From the NCBI GenBank assembly GCA_028023455.1, contig JAQFVV010012490.1, positions 1,862,001-1,926,000 of the forward strand: DNA of 64,000 bases, in the 5' to 3' direction. Source of the stretch: Epiperipatus broadwayi. Its lineage: Eukaryota > Onychophora > Udeonychophora > Euonychophora > Peripatidae. The position numbers and the translations under genes were made by a program. A model generated the notes under the pieces. That model did not search any database. It was not told the origin of the DNA and saw only the letters and a program-made list of their open reading frames with translations. Below, piece by piece: positions 46,741-57,939 of this stretch. Every line of letters starts with the position of its first letter. The stretch's first letter is position 1.

Positions 46741-47456
46741 CAGAGCTCTGTGTGCATTTCAAAAACATTCATTATTTCTTCAAAAACAGGTTAGCTAACC
46801 ATATTATTGAAATTTCTATCTAAATTGTTTTCGAAATAATATTTAAATGAAATACTTTTTGCTAATACAATAGTGTAAACTGTCTAAATTGTTTCCTAAA
46901 ATAATATTTTAATTCTATAAAATGTAATACTTTTGCAAATTTTTCTTTATTAATTAATATTTTGCTATATAATTTAATCACTGCAGTTATATTTTGCTTA
47001 TTTTATTTATTATTAGTTATGCCTATGTTTCGAAATGGCATGTATTTAATTAGAGAATATGTTTTTAAAGATATAATTTAAAATCTCCGTATTATTATTT
47101 ATATAGCGTCATTTCGTGCACTGTTTTGAAACCTAAATTTATTTTGTCATTTATTAATTAATAAATATAAAATGTGGCTTTTCAACATTTAATTATTATG
47201 TTACTAGGGATTAAACTGGCCTGGAGTGCAATCATAAGTATATTTTTTTAGTTTAAGTATTCGTAAGTCCCCCATTAAATATACTTTTCCCCCTTTTAAG
47301 AGTTTAGTAGTTATAGATAACTAAAGAGATTGAACGGGATAAAGTAAAGTTTGTATCTATATATTCCTGTCAGTAGCATATCGTATTTCTCATGCTACAG
47401 AAGAGTTGGCTCTTTTGATCAAGCTGATGATCTAGTGTTCATTTAATATATGATCT

Positions 47457-47696
47457 TTAATTTATAATATCCTTCGGCTTGGCGGATGTGGGATTTATTA
47501 ATATTTTCTCGTTGTGCTGTTCTTTTTGATATATACATATAAGATGGAGCCATGGTAAGTCCAGCCCATCTTCTCTTACGGGTAGTGCAGTAGCGAAGTC
47601 TGAGCTACGGGCCAGATTAGCACGTAAGTCCCCCGCCTCTGAACCAAATAAAGGTTCCCCATTAGCAGCATGATGACCGGTTCTTGGGTAAACCAT
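47457..47696 (-). other. Open frame of unknown significance in the CpG-rich block
   Basis: A 79-codon frame whose first 50 residues are unusual for this window in being rich in Gly, Ala, Arg and Leu: TGHHAANGEPLFGSEAGDLR, then ANLARSSDFATALPVREDGL. The remainder is AT-driven. No domain recognised. The composition simply follows the higher local GC, so coding status is doubtful. Confidence 0.2.
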
Positions 47697-48369
47697 TGTT
47701 TGTCACAAAAACCCTAAAACTATTCTTCCATCCGCAGAGCCACTTTATTATTATACTTTACTTGTGCCTAGCGTATTAGTAAAATCGTTATAGCCAACTC
47801 TTTCCTCCCTAATATGCAGTCTTCGGCGTTGATCCGAAGCATTCTTGAAAACCCGTTCGATCTAAAGCTATCTGGGATGCTTTAAAAGCCCATAGTTAAT
47901 ATAAATTTATTATAATTAAGACATATTATTAAGCTTCATTCCAGACTTGGTTTGATTTCACGTACAATAGTCACACGAACTGATGATGAAAGGGCATAAC
48001 TGGTAAAAGTTAATGTTGTGATTAGTTATATAGTAGGGTATTTGTTTCCATTAAATAATATTGGAGCAATTAAATAATAGCCAACGTATCAATTATTGGC
48101 CTAGAGTAATGTTACTTTATAAATAAAATGCCTGCATGCATTTGCCAACAACAATTGTCAATAGATATATTTTAATTCATCATATATCAGTTTCTGTCTC
48201 ATTATTAAATCAATCCAATTCACTAATTGCCCATAAGTATTATTAGTAAAGCCCCTATTATTTAAATATGTTAGATTTTATCTGTGGAATGTCTAGTATT
48301 TAAGTTGTTTATATATATATGTTTAAGTCCATGAGTCTTATTGTTTTCTCCGATTTGCTAGTGGGCCGG

Positions 48370-48545
48370 ATGAAGAATTAAATCTCATGTGCTACCATTG
48401 TTATGTTATCCATTGGGTGTTAGATCTGGTGCTTGGAGAGTGGGTTCGAATCCAGGCTGGTCCCTGACCTAAATCTCGGGCTTGACTGGGTTTGAAGTAC
48501 ATTTTGTCAGTTCCAGCTCGTGTTAGATGGATAAGCATGTTTTGA
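48370..48545 (+). mobile_element. Possible tRNA-derived SINE
   Basis: Contains an exact B-box GGTTCGAATCC (48443-48453) within GAGAGTGGGTTCGAATCCAG, preceded by GGTGTTAGATCTGGTGC about 20 bases upstream and followed by a GC-richer body. The T-stem pairs poorly, so it is not a tRNA gene. Ends unknown. Confidence 0.35.
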
Positions 48546-50529
48546 CTGGCACAATACATATATGTGCATATAGTTATATATATGTGTGTGTGTGCTAATG
48601 GGATATAAAATTAGAAAGAAACAAAAAAAGTATTGATTCTGCTTTAAATAGTACATTAAGTAGGCACTTTAGACAAAATAACATTTAATCCTCCTAAGTT
48701 AAAAAAAAGCAAGCAATACTAAATCACCTGTGCCACAATTTATACAGAAAATTTAATAAATTGGGTTAAGTAAACAAATTTTAATAGTCAAAGCTAAGAC
48801 TATTCCTGTAGATAGCTTTTAGGCCTGAGTAACTGCTTAGCAATTATAAATAATAAAATATGGATATAAACTATTAAAAAAATCGATTTCTTTTTTTAAG
48901 CTCAATAATTGAAAAGATTGAGAGAAAAAAATTGCTGAAAAAATTAAGTGATCGTACAATTAAAGTCGATTATAAATTGGAAAAGAGCAAAAGAAGCATA
49001 TTTTTTAGACTGGGGGTTAATGAAGATATACATGATGTTTTGAGTATATGGATTTATTAAGTCAGATGCCATCTAGATAAATGGAATCTAAATAATGCTG
49101 TATACATACATCTATAATTTTCCCAGATAACCCTAAGAATCAATTTATTATTCAAAATGAAATATAACATATATATTTATACATACAAACTCACAGATAC
49201 ACAATCAAATAATGTCAAGTGTTAAATAAAATTCAAATGTCTATCATGAATAGATATTTATTACTTTTCACAACAGTGATATATGACATGAGAAATCAAT
49301 TAATAAAGCAGCAAGTACAAATATATCAAAGAACAGCTTTTAAGCCATTAATTGTTAAAATCTCTATCTAAATTTTAATCCAATCTTCATAAGCAGTTTG
49401 AAAATATTTACATTACATCTAAATAAATACAGCAGCAGCAGTAAAAAAGACAAAAAAAATATTGATATAAATAATAAACATGACGAGTTTCTATCATAGG
49501 GCAAAGTTTACTTAAATCATTTATCAGTGATATTGCTTCTAGGCATTATCTTATTGCAACATGACAATTGTAATTTTAAAATTCTTCCAAATATAAATTT
49601 TCATATTAAAAATAATACTGATAATGGAGAAAAAAGAATGAAAATAATTTTTACCATCATAAGAACTTAAATTTTACTTTTTACCAAGAAACGGTTAATT
49701 ATTAAATGTAAGCATAAGCTCTTTCTTTTTTGTTTTAAAAATAGAAATGAAAATTTTTGAATTTTAAGTAATTTAATTTCACTCCTTCGTGTAACAAAAT
49801 ATAGGACTTAATATGTATACTATCAAGATATACCTTAAGCATATTTATTTAACTAAACTTTCATTATCTGAAAAAACATGGAAGGGTGGAAGTGCTTATA
49901 TATAAATTTATCACAGTGGCTCTATTTAATACATAAATAAATAAAAAACTAATCTTCAACCAGTATATACATTATCTTAAAAAAAAAAAATCAGAAATAA
50001 TGGGAGGGCCAGTTTTTTTTTTTTTTTTAAGTAATTACTTTTGAGTTCAGTAGATCATATTGATGACATAGTAGGTCACCGTTGCTATTGATTTGATTTT
50101 AGTCCTTCATCACTGTAAATTCTAAGAAAAAAGGAAATGTACACAATATTCTGGTGAGCATTTGATTACTTTACATGTAAATAATAATATTCCCATTGAA
50201 TATCTAAATTTTTTGTAGAAGAAGTAAAATCTAAATCTTCCAATAAAGTTGTCACAAGAAGCTGAATTTATAAGAAAAAAACAGCATATAAGTTTGCTAA
50301 AATAAAGTTACATTTTCTAGACAAGGTTATTCTTACTGAATATCTTAGGACTTCAGTAATGTATAAAATAAATAATTGTCAAGAACTGCTTACATATAAA
50401 TGTCTATCAGAGTATTGTATAAATAATTTTTGTTGAGTTCAAAGAAATTTAAAAAAAAATTTTCCTGTGAATTTATTGAGTTATGAACTAAAACACAAAT
50501 ACATTTTAAGATTACTATTCAAATACTAC
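48546..50529. other. AT-rich spacer, no gene seen
   Basis: About 2 kb; (TA)n/(TG)n patch near 48575-48594, a small (CAG)n near 49430, and long A and T runs near 49980 and 50012-50028. No gene. Confidence 0.5.
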
Positions 50530-50650
50530 ACAGGCTAGTGTGATTTAATGCAGTTATGGACATGAGAGTTTGAAGTCCATGGAATACAGCTCCACCTCTG
50601 TTACTTCCAAAGCACAAACTTCTTATGAACTTTGAAGCAAAAAAAACATT
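50530..50650 (+). mobile_element. Degenerate SINE piece
   Basis: GGCTAGTGTGATTTAATGCA then GGACATGAGAGTTTGAAGTC and ACTTCTTATGAACTTTGAAG. The last part matches 11337-11360 (ACTTCTTATGAACTTCTAAG), linking it to the SINE-like family. Ends in an A-rich run (50639-50646). Confidence 0.45.
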
Positions 50651-50769
50651 TGATAATTTTAAATGATATATACTAACATTTAGCGACATCATTATTTTAT
50701 TGTCAGTAAATTACTTAATTATTTTCCATAATCTTAACATAACTTTACAAATAATACATAAAAATTATA

Positions 50770-51040
50770 ATAAATACTTTTATTTATTGTGCACTAAAAA
50801 GCCAAAAAATAATTATTTCTTGAACTACAATGGTAGTTTATATTTAAATTCAAAATAAAAGCATGAGGTATCCATAAATTAATTACTTCCAATCATTTGT
50901 TATAAAAATTCATGATTGAATTAATGAATTTCTGAATATCCCACACTTTTATTTCAAGTTAAATATAAAAATTCAAATTGCAGATGAAGGAACAATTATT
51001 TTTTTACTTTTTAGTGCATAGTAAATAAAAGTGTTTATTA
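50770..51040. repeat. Inverted-repeat element (about 130-bp arms)
   Basis: ACTTTTATTTATTGTGCACT followed by AAAAAG in the left arm pairs with CTTTTTAGTGCATAGTAAAT then AAAAGT in the right arm; inner parts also pair loosely. The right half block CCCACACTTTTATTTCAAGT recurs at about 61272 (CCCATGCTTTTATTTCAAGT), so this is a family with the element at 61155-61350. Confidence 0.6.
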
Positions 51041-53664
51041 ATAAATATTTTATATATATTATTTTTAACTTTTTTATACTGGGATCTTTTTTTATTATTC
51101 CAATTTTAATTAAAGTGAAAAAAAAAAAAAGCAATGCAGCAACTTGTTTTATATTTGAAAATAAATTTTTGTGCATTAAGAATTGATTCCAATATTATTT
51201 TGTTTATATAAAAAGCATTTTTTTAAAAAAAAAAACTTTTCATTTTTTGAATAAATAATTTAAAAAAACTTTTTACAATCAAGAGAAATTAAAATCAATC
51301 TTTATTTCTATCTGAATTTTTTCATAAATCTTTTTTTTATTTTTAGGTTGATTTTTTAAAAAAAAAAAAAAAATTGCTTTTACATACTGAAATTTACTGT
51401 ACCAATATCAACACACTTGAAATTTGAATTGCCACCACCTCTACAATAAACAAATCAGAGACCAATTTAAAATATTTACTATCATATTGCATTATCATCA
51501 ATTTTTAACATATATACAAAACTTGAAAGAAATCCATTTCATAAAACTCTGTTAAAACTCTATTACAAAGTGTATCCTAAATAAACAGAAATTTTTAAGT
51601 CAAATAAAAGCATTTAAAAAAATAAATACATTTTCAGCAAAAAATAATAATAGTGATTAACATATCTGCCTGCTATGCTCAATAACTTGGAATTTGAATC
51701 CAGTCGAACAAAATATTATTTTTTTTTTCAGATCAAAAAAAAACTTACAATTTTTCTTTCATATTATTGGCCCATAGTCAAACAAATTGGCATTCAGTAT
51801 TGATTAGCAAATGAGTATTTAACTATTATTAGCTAGAGATAAAGATACAAGCTAATCTACACTAGAGTTGATGCACTTGCAGTAAAAATGAGAAAATATA
51901 ATTGAGAGTAATATATGATTTGCCTTCACTTTAAAAAACATAAAGCTAATTTTTTCTACCAGAAATTATATTCCTAAAGCATTCTTTTTTTTTTTTTTTT
52001 GCTTAATTAACAAATTTTAATACATTTTGAAAAGTTTATTATAAAGTTTTCTTTTCAGAAACTATATTACAATATTTTAACAATTTCAGAGTTACCAGGA
52101 TAAACAAATTGTGAGGACATTTCAAACCTCAATATAATAAATAAATATTATTGCTTGATAAATAAATACCAGAGATTTTTTTCTAAATATTAAAGAACAT
52201 GTTTTAAATTTTTATAAGTTTATGTTTCTAAGTGAATTATATTGCATAAAGATGAGTTGAGGTAAAAAAACAATAAATTACTAAGATTATGGATATTTTA
52301 TTATTATTAATTGTGGTTGGGCATTAATAAAAAATGAATTCATTCATTCTATGCAGCATAACTTTTTTTTAAAAAAAAAAAAATACTGGATTAACTAAAT
52401 ATTGGATAACTGATTGCTACATGAAAATTCTTAGTTTCATTCTCGGCTACTAACGAAACTGTAAAGAGAACAATACTTACAATGGCCATTGAGTGTTATA
52501 ATGTCCATGCTCTATACATTATTTGGTTCTGAGGTTGATTATTGAATTCAAAAGTAAAAGATTTATAGATCAATTACTGTGTGAGAAATCTTGATCTGAT
52601 CATTTAAATGTAACCTCCATGCTCAGTTCAGTACTTTGATTACTAGACTGCTACATACTTTTTGAACAACATAATACATAATTATAAAATAATTCACTTG
52701 AAAACATAAATTAACAATTATTTTTTAAACTAGATACATTTCAGAATCATAACTATTCACTTAAACTCCAAAAACCAGTTTATTGATGGAAATTATCAGT
52801 GAGTTAAAGTCATGAATTTAAAAACATACAAGAATTACTTTGGGCAAAATATTTTCAAAGGTCATCCTACTGTGATACTAAAAGCCTGAAGAAAAATATT
52901 ACATTGTGTATTCTTGGAAATACAACTCATTAGATATGTAAATCAATGTTATAACACATAATCATTCATGTATTCAATAAATAAATGGACTAAAAACATC
53001 ACATGGTTTGCCAGAATTATCTAAAATAGAAAGGAAATACTTAGTTTCATTTTCTAAATTGAAAATTATTATATTTCAAATCTAAAAATGATTTATAATA
53101 AAAAAAAGTTAAACCAAAAATGCAAGAAATTTCATTACAATAAAAATCTTATAATTATCAAGTGGGGTAAAAAAGATTTATAAAGATCCTACTGCCATAA
53201 TATTCAGCAAATATTTCTTTATGCTTATGACTTAAGATTCAAATTTAGGTCAGCTAACTTGGAAATTTTTAAAGTTACAAATTAATTTAAGATTTTTCTT
53301 TCAGATAGCTAGACCATAGTCAATTCAGATGCCATGCAATTAGAAGGAGTAAATAGGGATTTAATTATTCTTAATACAAAGATGTAAATTGTTAAAATAC
53401 TCAACAGCCGGCAATTGGTAAATATATTGAATAATAATTTGTCTTTCAATGATTCACTATGTGCATTGTTAAACGTGACTTTTGTCTACAATGGTTATTT
53501 GAAGACTGATTTGCCTATATATACTTACAAAAGTAATTTTTGATCATTAATACAAAAGTAATAACTTTAACAATTATATTAATACTGAAAATAAAGTAAT
53601 TTAATTTATAAACTAACTAGCCTATTGTTTGTCTGAAGGTTTGTGATGATGGATTTTAGTTGTA
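51041..53664. other. AT-rich spacer with one tRNA-like patch
   Basis: About 2.6 kb. At 51655-51715 the sequence TAGTGATTAACATATCTGCC then GGAATTTGAATCCAGTC has A-box and B-box-like words with tRNA-like spacing, possibly a worn SINE (low confidence). Otherwise A/T tracts only, including A13-A14 near 51357-51372. Confidence 0.45.
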
Positions 53665-54020
53665 TTTATATGTTGGACTATTTCCATCATCTAACATTTT
53701 ATAAATATTGAATAAATTTTAAACTTTAAATTTTGCAATTGCATTAACTATCAGTAATAGCACACAGATTAGTATATATACATTTCAAATGGTATTCTCT
53801 CATTTTCAGGTATTCCTGTACTGACCAGTGATAGTACTAATGGACCTTTAACTAGCAACACTTGAAAAAGGAAAATGGTACAATTTGAAACATATATATT
53901 AACCTGTGTGCAAATACTGACAGTTGATTGTAATTGGAAATTTTAAATCAAGTTTAAACATTTTTCTAAAGACATTCAGTATTTAATGTTAGATGATGAA
54001 AATAGTCCAACATATAAGTA
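53665..54020. repeat. Palindromic element (about 165-bp arms)
   Basis: TTATATGTTGGACTATTTCC with ATCATCTAACATT at the left pairs with AATGTTAGATGATGAAAATA and GTCCAACATATAA at the right almost perfectly over 33 bases; pairing continues inward with more mismatches to a short loop near 53835-53850. MITE-like, with no coding content. Confidence 0.8.
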
Positions 54021-55455
54021 AATAAATTATTTTATTTTTATTATTTTTTATATCTAACACTATTATGAGGAAGAAAAAATATTGATTTCAAATCAAAAAT
54101 TTTTTAATAAATCAAGTCTATAACTTGCATTCAAAAAGAAATAATCTTATCTAATATTTAAAACAATTTAGACATAACTAACATTATTAAAAATATTAAT
54201 TTAGAATAAAATTGTGTTAAAATGATACATGCTCTTCCCTTGCATGATTTAGCCAAGAAATAAATTCTTGGATTGATATCTAACTAAAAAAAGCAAAACT
54301 CAACTTTGCAATTGAATGGAAGTACCACACACAACCTTTCATATTGGTGTATGAATATCAGAACTTCTCAAGCAATTGTTCATATTATTTATACATCACT
54401 GAGTAAGAAATTTAGTTTCTAAAAAATTCACAAAAATATTGATATTGCTTTAAGCCGGTTAATAATATAAAAAAGACTCTCAGACATCAAATGTTTTTGA
54501 TTGCCAATAGTTATTAAATGTTCTGCTATTTATTAATGTATGTATAAAACATTCTTATATATTGTGAGCCTGTGCTATTGCACATGGCCTCTATTAAGTA
54601 TTCTATGTACAGAATTTGTGCTATTTTTCTCTAAAAACAAATAAAAAATAAAATAAGAGTAACAACATTTAACTTGTAAGTAGTGCTATCCACTTTGTTT
54701 GTTATATTTTATTTTAATTAATCAATTTGCAAACTAATATTTTATAAACTGAAGAGTTATTTAAAAACATATTACTATAATAGTAAAGCTAATGCAAGCT
54801 AAAAATATTTAAAAACAATAAAAAAATATTTAGTTCTATAGTCTATAAGAAATAAAGCTAGATAAAATTTAATATGGTCATTATAAGCATTTAAAGTCAG
54901 TTATTTAAGTAGTTTATTATAAATGATAGCTTTATTAAAATATTTCTATGTAATAAATATTTTAAAATGTAATTTATTTGCAGGCAAAAGTTATTAAAGT
55001 TTAGTAATTTAGTTAATATTAAATAGTTACTTTAAATATAATAGAACTCCCCTTTTAAATGTGTGTGTGCATGAGAAATTGGAATGCATACAAGCATTTT
55101 TAGTTTTGTTTTAAAAAAAATTAACATAAATTTCAATCAATTAAGAGTTAAACAATATTTTAATATTTCTGATAAGTTTAAATATTTAAAAAAAAAGGAA
55201 TAATTTTATCTTAAGTAATAATTACAAATAATTATTTGTTCTAATTTTATTATTTTAACTTATTAAATCTTTAATCAGTAAGTTTCACTTGATTTTTTTT
55301 TGTCTGCGACCTTGGATGATGATGTGAATTTCATCAGTTATATAATTTTTGGTAATTATTAGTTCTGGGTTTTAAGTTGCATATTTTAATTAAGAAGACA
55401 CTGATGATTAATTGGGAGGATTTAATTAATTTTGACCCTTGTCAGAAAAAGGGGG
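54021..55455. other. AT-rich spacer, no gene seen
   Basis: About 1.4 kb of A/T-rich DNA with no supportable gene or repeat. GC content rises slightly just upstream of the TATA box at 55456. Confidence 0.5.
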
Positions 55456-55640
55456 TATAAAAGATCAGTTTACTATTGTTGGTTAGCTCTCGTTCTCTGT
55501 TCATCAAACCACCAGTTCTAACTGCATCTTTGATAGTGTTAAAGTTTTATAACCATTATATTTTATTTATTAAAACAGTGTAAAATTATTAATTTCGTAT
55601 CTCTACAGTCGACAATGCTTGGCTAGGCAAGTATTAAGGT
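55456..55640 (+). promoter_or_regulatory. TATA box and leader (TATAAAAG)
   Basis: GGGGGTATAAAAGATCAG is a strong TATA match. A start would be expected near 55485, in TTAGCTCTCGTTCTCTGTTC. The leader continues to ATG at 55615 (A at -3), which opens only ATG-CTT-GGC-TAG, followed by GGCAAG. CTCTACAG just before it could act as a splice acceptor. No LTR partner or downstream coding region was found, so the transcript, if any, is unknown. Confidence 0.45.
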
Positions 55641-57457
55641 ATCCTAATTTTATGTTTAATTCAATTAGAAACTTTCTATTTTATAATGAAATGCTTTGAA
55701 GAAATTTTAATATAGGAATGACACAATTTCAGCAACTCTATTTTAAAATAAATTACTTAACAAACCAGGTGAAAATAGTTATATTTAAAATTATAACAGA
55801 TTTTTTAACTTTTTTATCTCTTATCATTATCATTCGTCATATATAGGAGGAAATTTAAAAAAGACTCCAAATTTAATTAAATGATGAAAATAGAAGAACT
55901 CTAAAATATTGTTGAATAATTATAAATGACTTCATTTATTTTATGCTAATTCTTAATATTAATTGTCTGGCTGCTGAATGATTCTAACTTTTAATTGTTT
56001 ACAAATATGAAATTTATTCAAAAGAAGTAACTTGCTTCAAATAACCAGAATAATTTTCTATTTATGTTTGTTTCTCTTTAGTTGGGGAGAAAATTTCACA
56101 AATGTGTTCAATAAAATGTTAAACTAAGATGTTATGAAGAAGCTGACTTTTAAAATATTAATGAAGTTTGCAAAGTTAATGATAACGGACATTTGATTAT
56201 GCCATATAAACTTTCAGACTATATAAAATTGTTACAATTTTATGAAAAAAAATACTATAATAATAATTTTGCTTAAATTATGGAAAACTTATAGTATGTG
56301 CTTTAAAAAAAATATACGTGTTCTCCAGAAGAAAGAAGAAATGAGAACTCTTTTAAAATAAAATGTTAATACTTCATAAAAGTTGCTTGATAGTATTTCT
56401 ATAATTATCCGAGATATAAAAATCAATAATAAATTAACATATGCATTCTAAAAGAATACCTAAAGGAAAATTTTGAAAACTTCATTTATCTCCAATGCAA
56501 CCGCAGTTATCTTGTAATAATTTTTCAGACCATTTTTAATATTCCTGAATCTTTCATATAACTAGCTTATGTTACATGTGTGTGTTCATACTTGGATCCA
56601 AACCTGTTGTCACTAGAAATAAAATTTCAATTAGTGTGTATTTTCTAATATTTAATTGCAAAGTGTTATAGGTGTCATAAATTTTCATTAAATAAAATGC
56701 ATTTTTATTACAACATATGCTTTATTTTTGGATAAACGACTAAAGAGGGACTTCATGTCTTTGACAGGTAATTCACCATGGAAGTATTTCTCTGAAGAAC
56801 TAAGGTTTTAAAAAAAATTTTATGGGAAAAATTATTTTTTTATTTTTATAACATATATATATATATGTGTGTGTGTGTGTGTAAATGTGTTTACCTTTAT
56901 TATGTACTACTTTTAAGAGTTTATGATAATATGTGTAGGTATTTCTACTATTTCTGGGTAAAATTTATCCTAGTATGAAAAGATAAAAGGTAAAATTTGT
57001 GATTTATATTTTATGCATCTGAGATATTTATCTCATATGAGGAGTATTTTGTAATATTTTAATATATTTTTACCGATAAAACAGCTTTCTTAAATCAATG
57101 AGAAGTACATATTTTACAATTATCATACTTTAATAGCTTATTTTTAATAGAATATTTTAACAGAATTTTATTTCATTCTTAACCATTTTGACAAGCAATT
57201 TTCTTTATTATTATGTCCACTTTATTTTAAAGAAGTATTTATGCTATTCATTGTATATGTGTGTATTCCTTGTTTAAAGCTAAATTTTATTGTGCTATTT
57301 TAGATATATTTTAGTCATTTGACTGACACATATTTCTTGTTACTTGTTGGTTTCCGACATTGCTTAACATGTAAATTTTTTAACAAATCCATTTACTTCT
57401 GTTTCTAATCACGACTCAATCCTTTTTTCTTTTCAAAAATATACAGTACATATAGCC
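55641..57457. other. AT-rich spacer with (TA)n(TG)n microsatellite
   Basis: About 1.8 kb; (AT)n(GT)n at about 56853-56882 is the clearest dinucleotide repeat of the window. No gene seen. Confidence 0.5.
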
Positions 57458-57533
57458 ATATAATTCTATAATTAAAACCACTTCTTTTCTTTTCAAAAAC
57501 TTTATTTGATGTATATATATATATCCACTTATT

Positions 57534-57575
57534 GCCAACGTTTTGACTATCTTTACTCTATAGTCATTTTCAAGG
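57534..57575 (-). other. Hammerhead-like motif, left arm of palindrome B
   Basis: Complement: CCTTGAAAATGACTATAGAG, TAAAGATAGTC, AAAACGTTGG. GACTAT pairs with ATAGTC as a stem II-like helix; the expected GAAA reads AAAA here and CUGANGA reads CUUGAAA. Confidence 0.35.
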
Positions 57576-57821
57576 ATCTAGAAAAAACATATTAGATTAT
57601 AAACAAACTTCACATAATAAAACCAAAAAAATCAAAAACAACATATAAACCCCATAAAATTTAATTTAATTTAATCGATTTTAATGTATTTTATTTATTT
57701 TTAAATTTTATGGGGTTTATATGTTTTTATATTGTTTTTGATTATTATTTTTTTTTTGGGGGGGGGGAGTTTGGTTTTATTATGTGAAGTTTGTTTATAA
57801 TGTAATATGTTTTTTATAGAT

Positions 57822-57862
57822 CCTTGAAAATGACTATAGAGTAAAGATAGTCGAAATGTTGG
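57822..57862 (+). other. Hammerhead-like motif, right arm of palindrome B
   Basis: CCTTGAAAATGACTATAGAG, TAAAGATAGTC, GAAATGTTGG. The GAAA core strand is present; the CUGANGA strand is altered at two normally invariant bases. Confidence 0.38.
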
Positions 57863-57939
57863 AAATAAGTGGATATATATATATACATCAAATAAAGTTT
57901 TTGAAAAGAAAAGAAGTGGTTTTAATTATAGAATTATAT

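Larger units (their letters stand above)
45490..47900. other. CpG-rich block, possible promoter region
   Basis: CpG is rare elsewhere but frequent here; about 17-20 CpG can be counted between 47460 and 47890 alone. The block includes a TATA box, a tandem leader repeat and GT-AG-like signals: AAAAACAG/GTTAGC near 46791, GCCATG/GTAAGT near 47557 and CGTAAGTCCCCC at 47260 and 47616. No long ORF that can be recognised is present. It could be the 5' region of a host gene with non-coding first exons, or a relatively young inserted element not yet CpG-depleted. Confidence 0.5.
57458..57939. repeat. Palindromic element B with hammerhead-like motifs (482 bp)
   Basis: Ends ATATAATTCTATAATTAAAA and the inverted copy TTTTAATTATAGAATTATAT. 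Arms of more than 200 bp pair closely around a short AT-rich loop near 57680; a G10 run (57768-57777) sits in one arm only. Each arm has CCTTGAAAATGACTATAGAG followed by TAAAGATAGTC and GAAATG or AAAACG then TTGG. Arm identity is high, so it is younger than palindrome A. Confidence 0.88.

Noticed and set aside
47457-47696. Small protein gene on the minus strand
   Set aside because: Residue composition follows local GC, no recognisable domain and no promoter on that strand; listed only as an open frame of unknown significance.
48370-48545. tRNA gene with perfect B box
   Set aside because: T stem and acceptor stem do not pair; only the B-box word is convincing.
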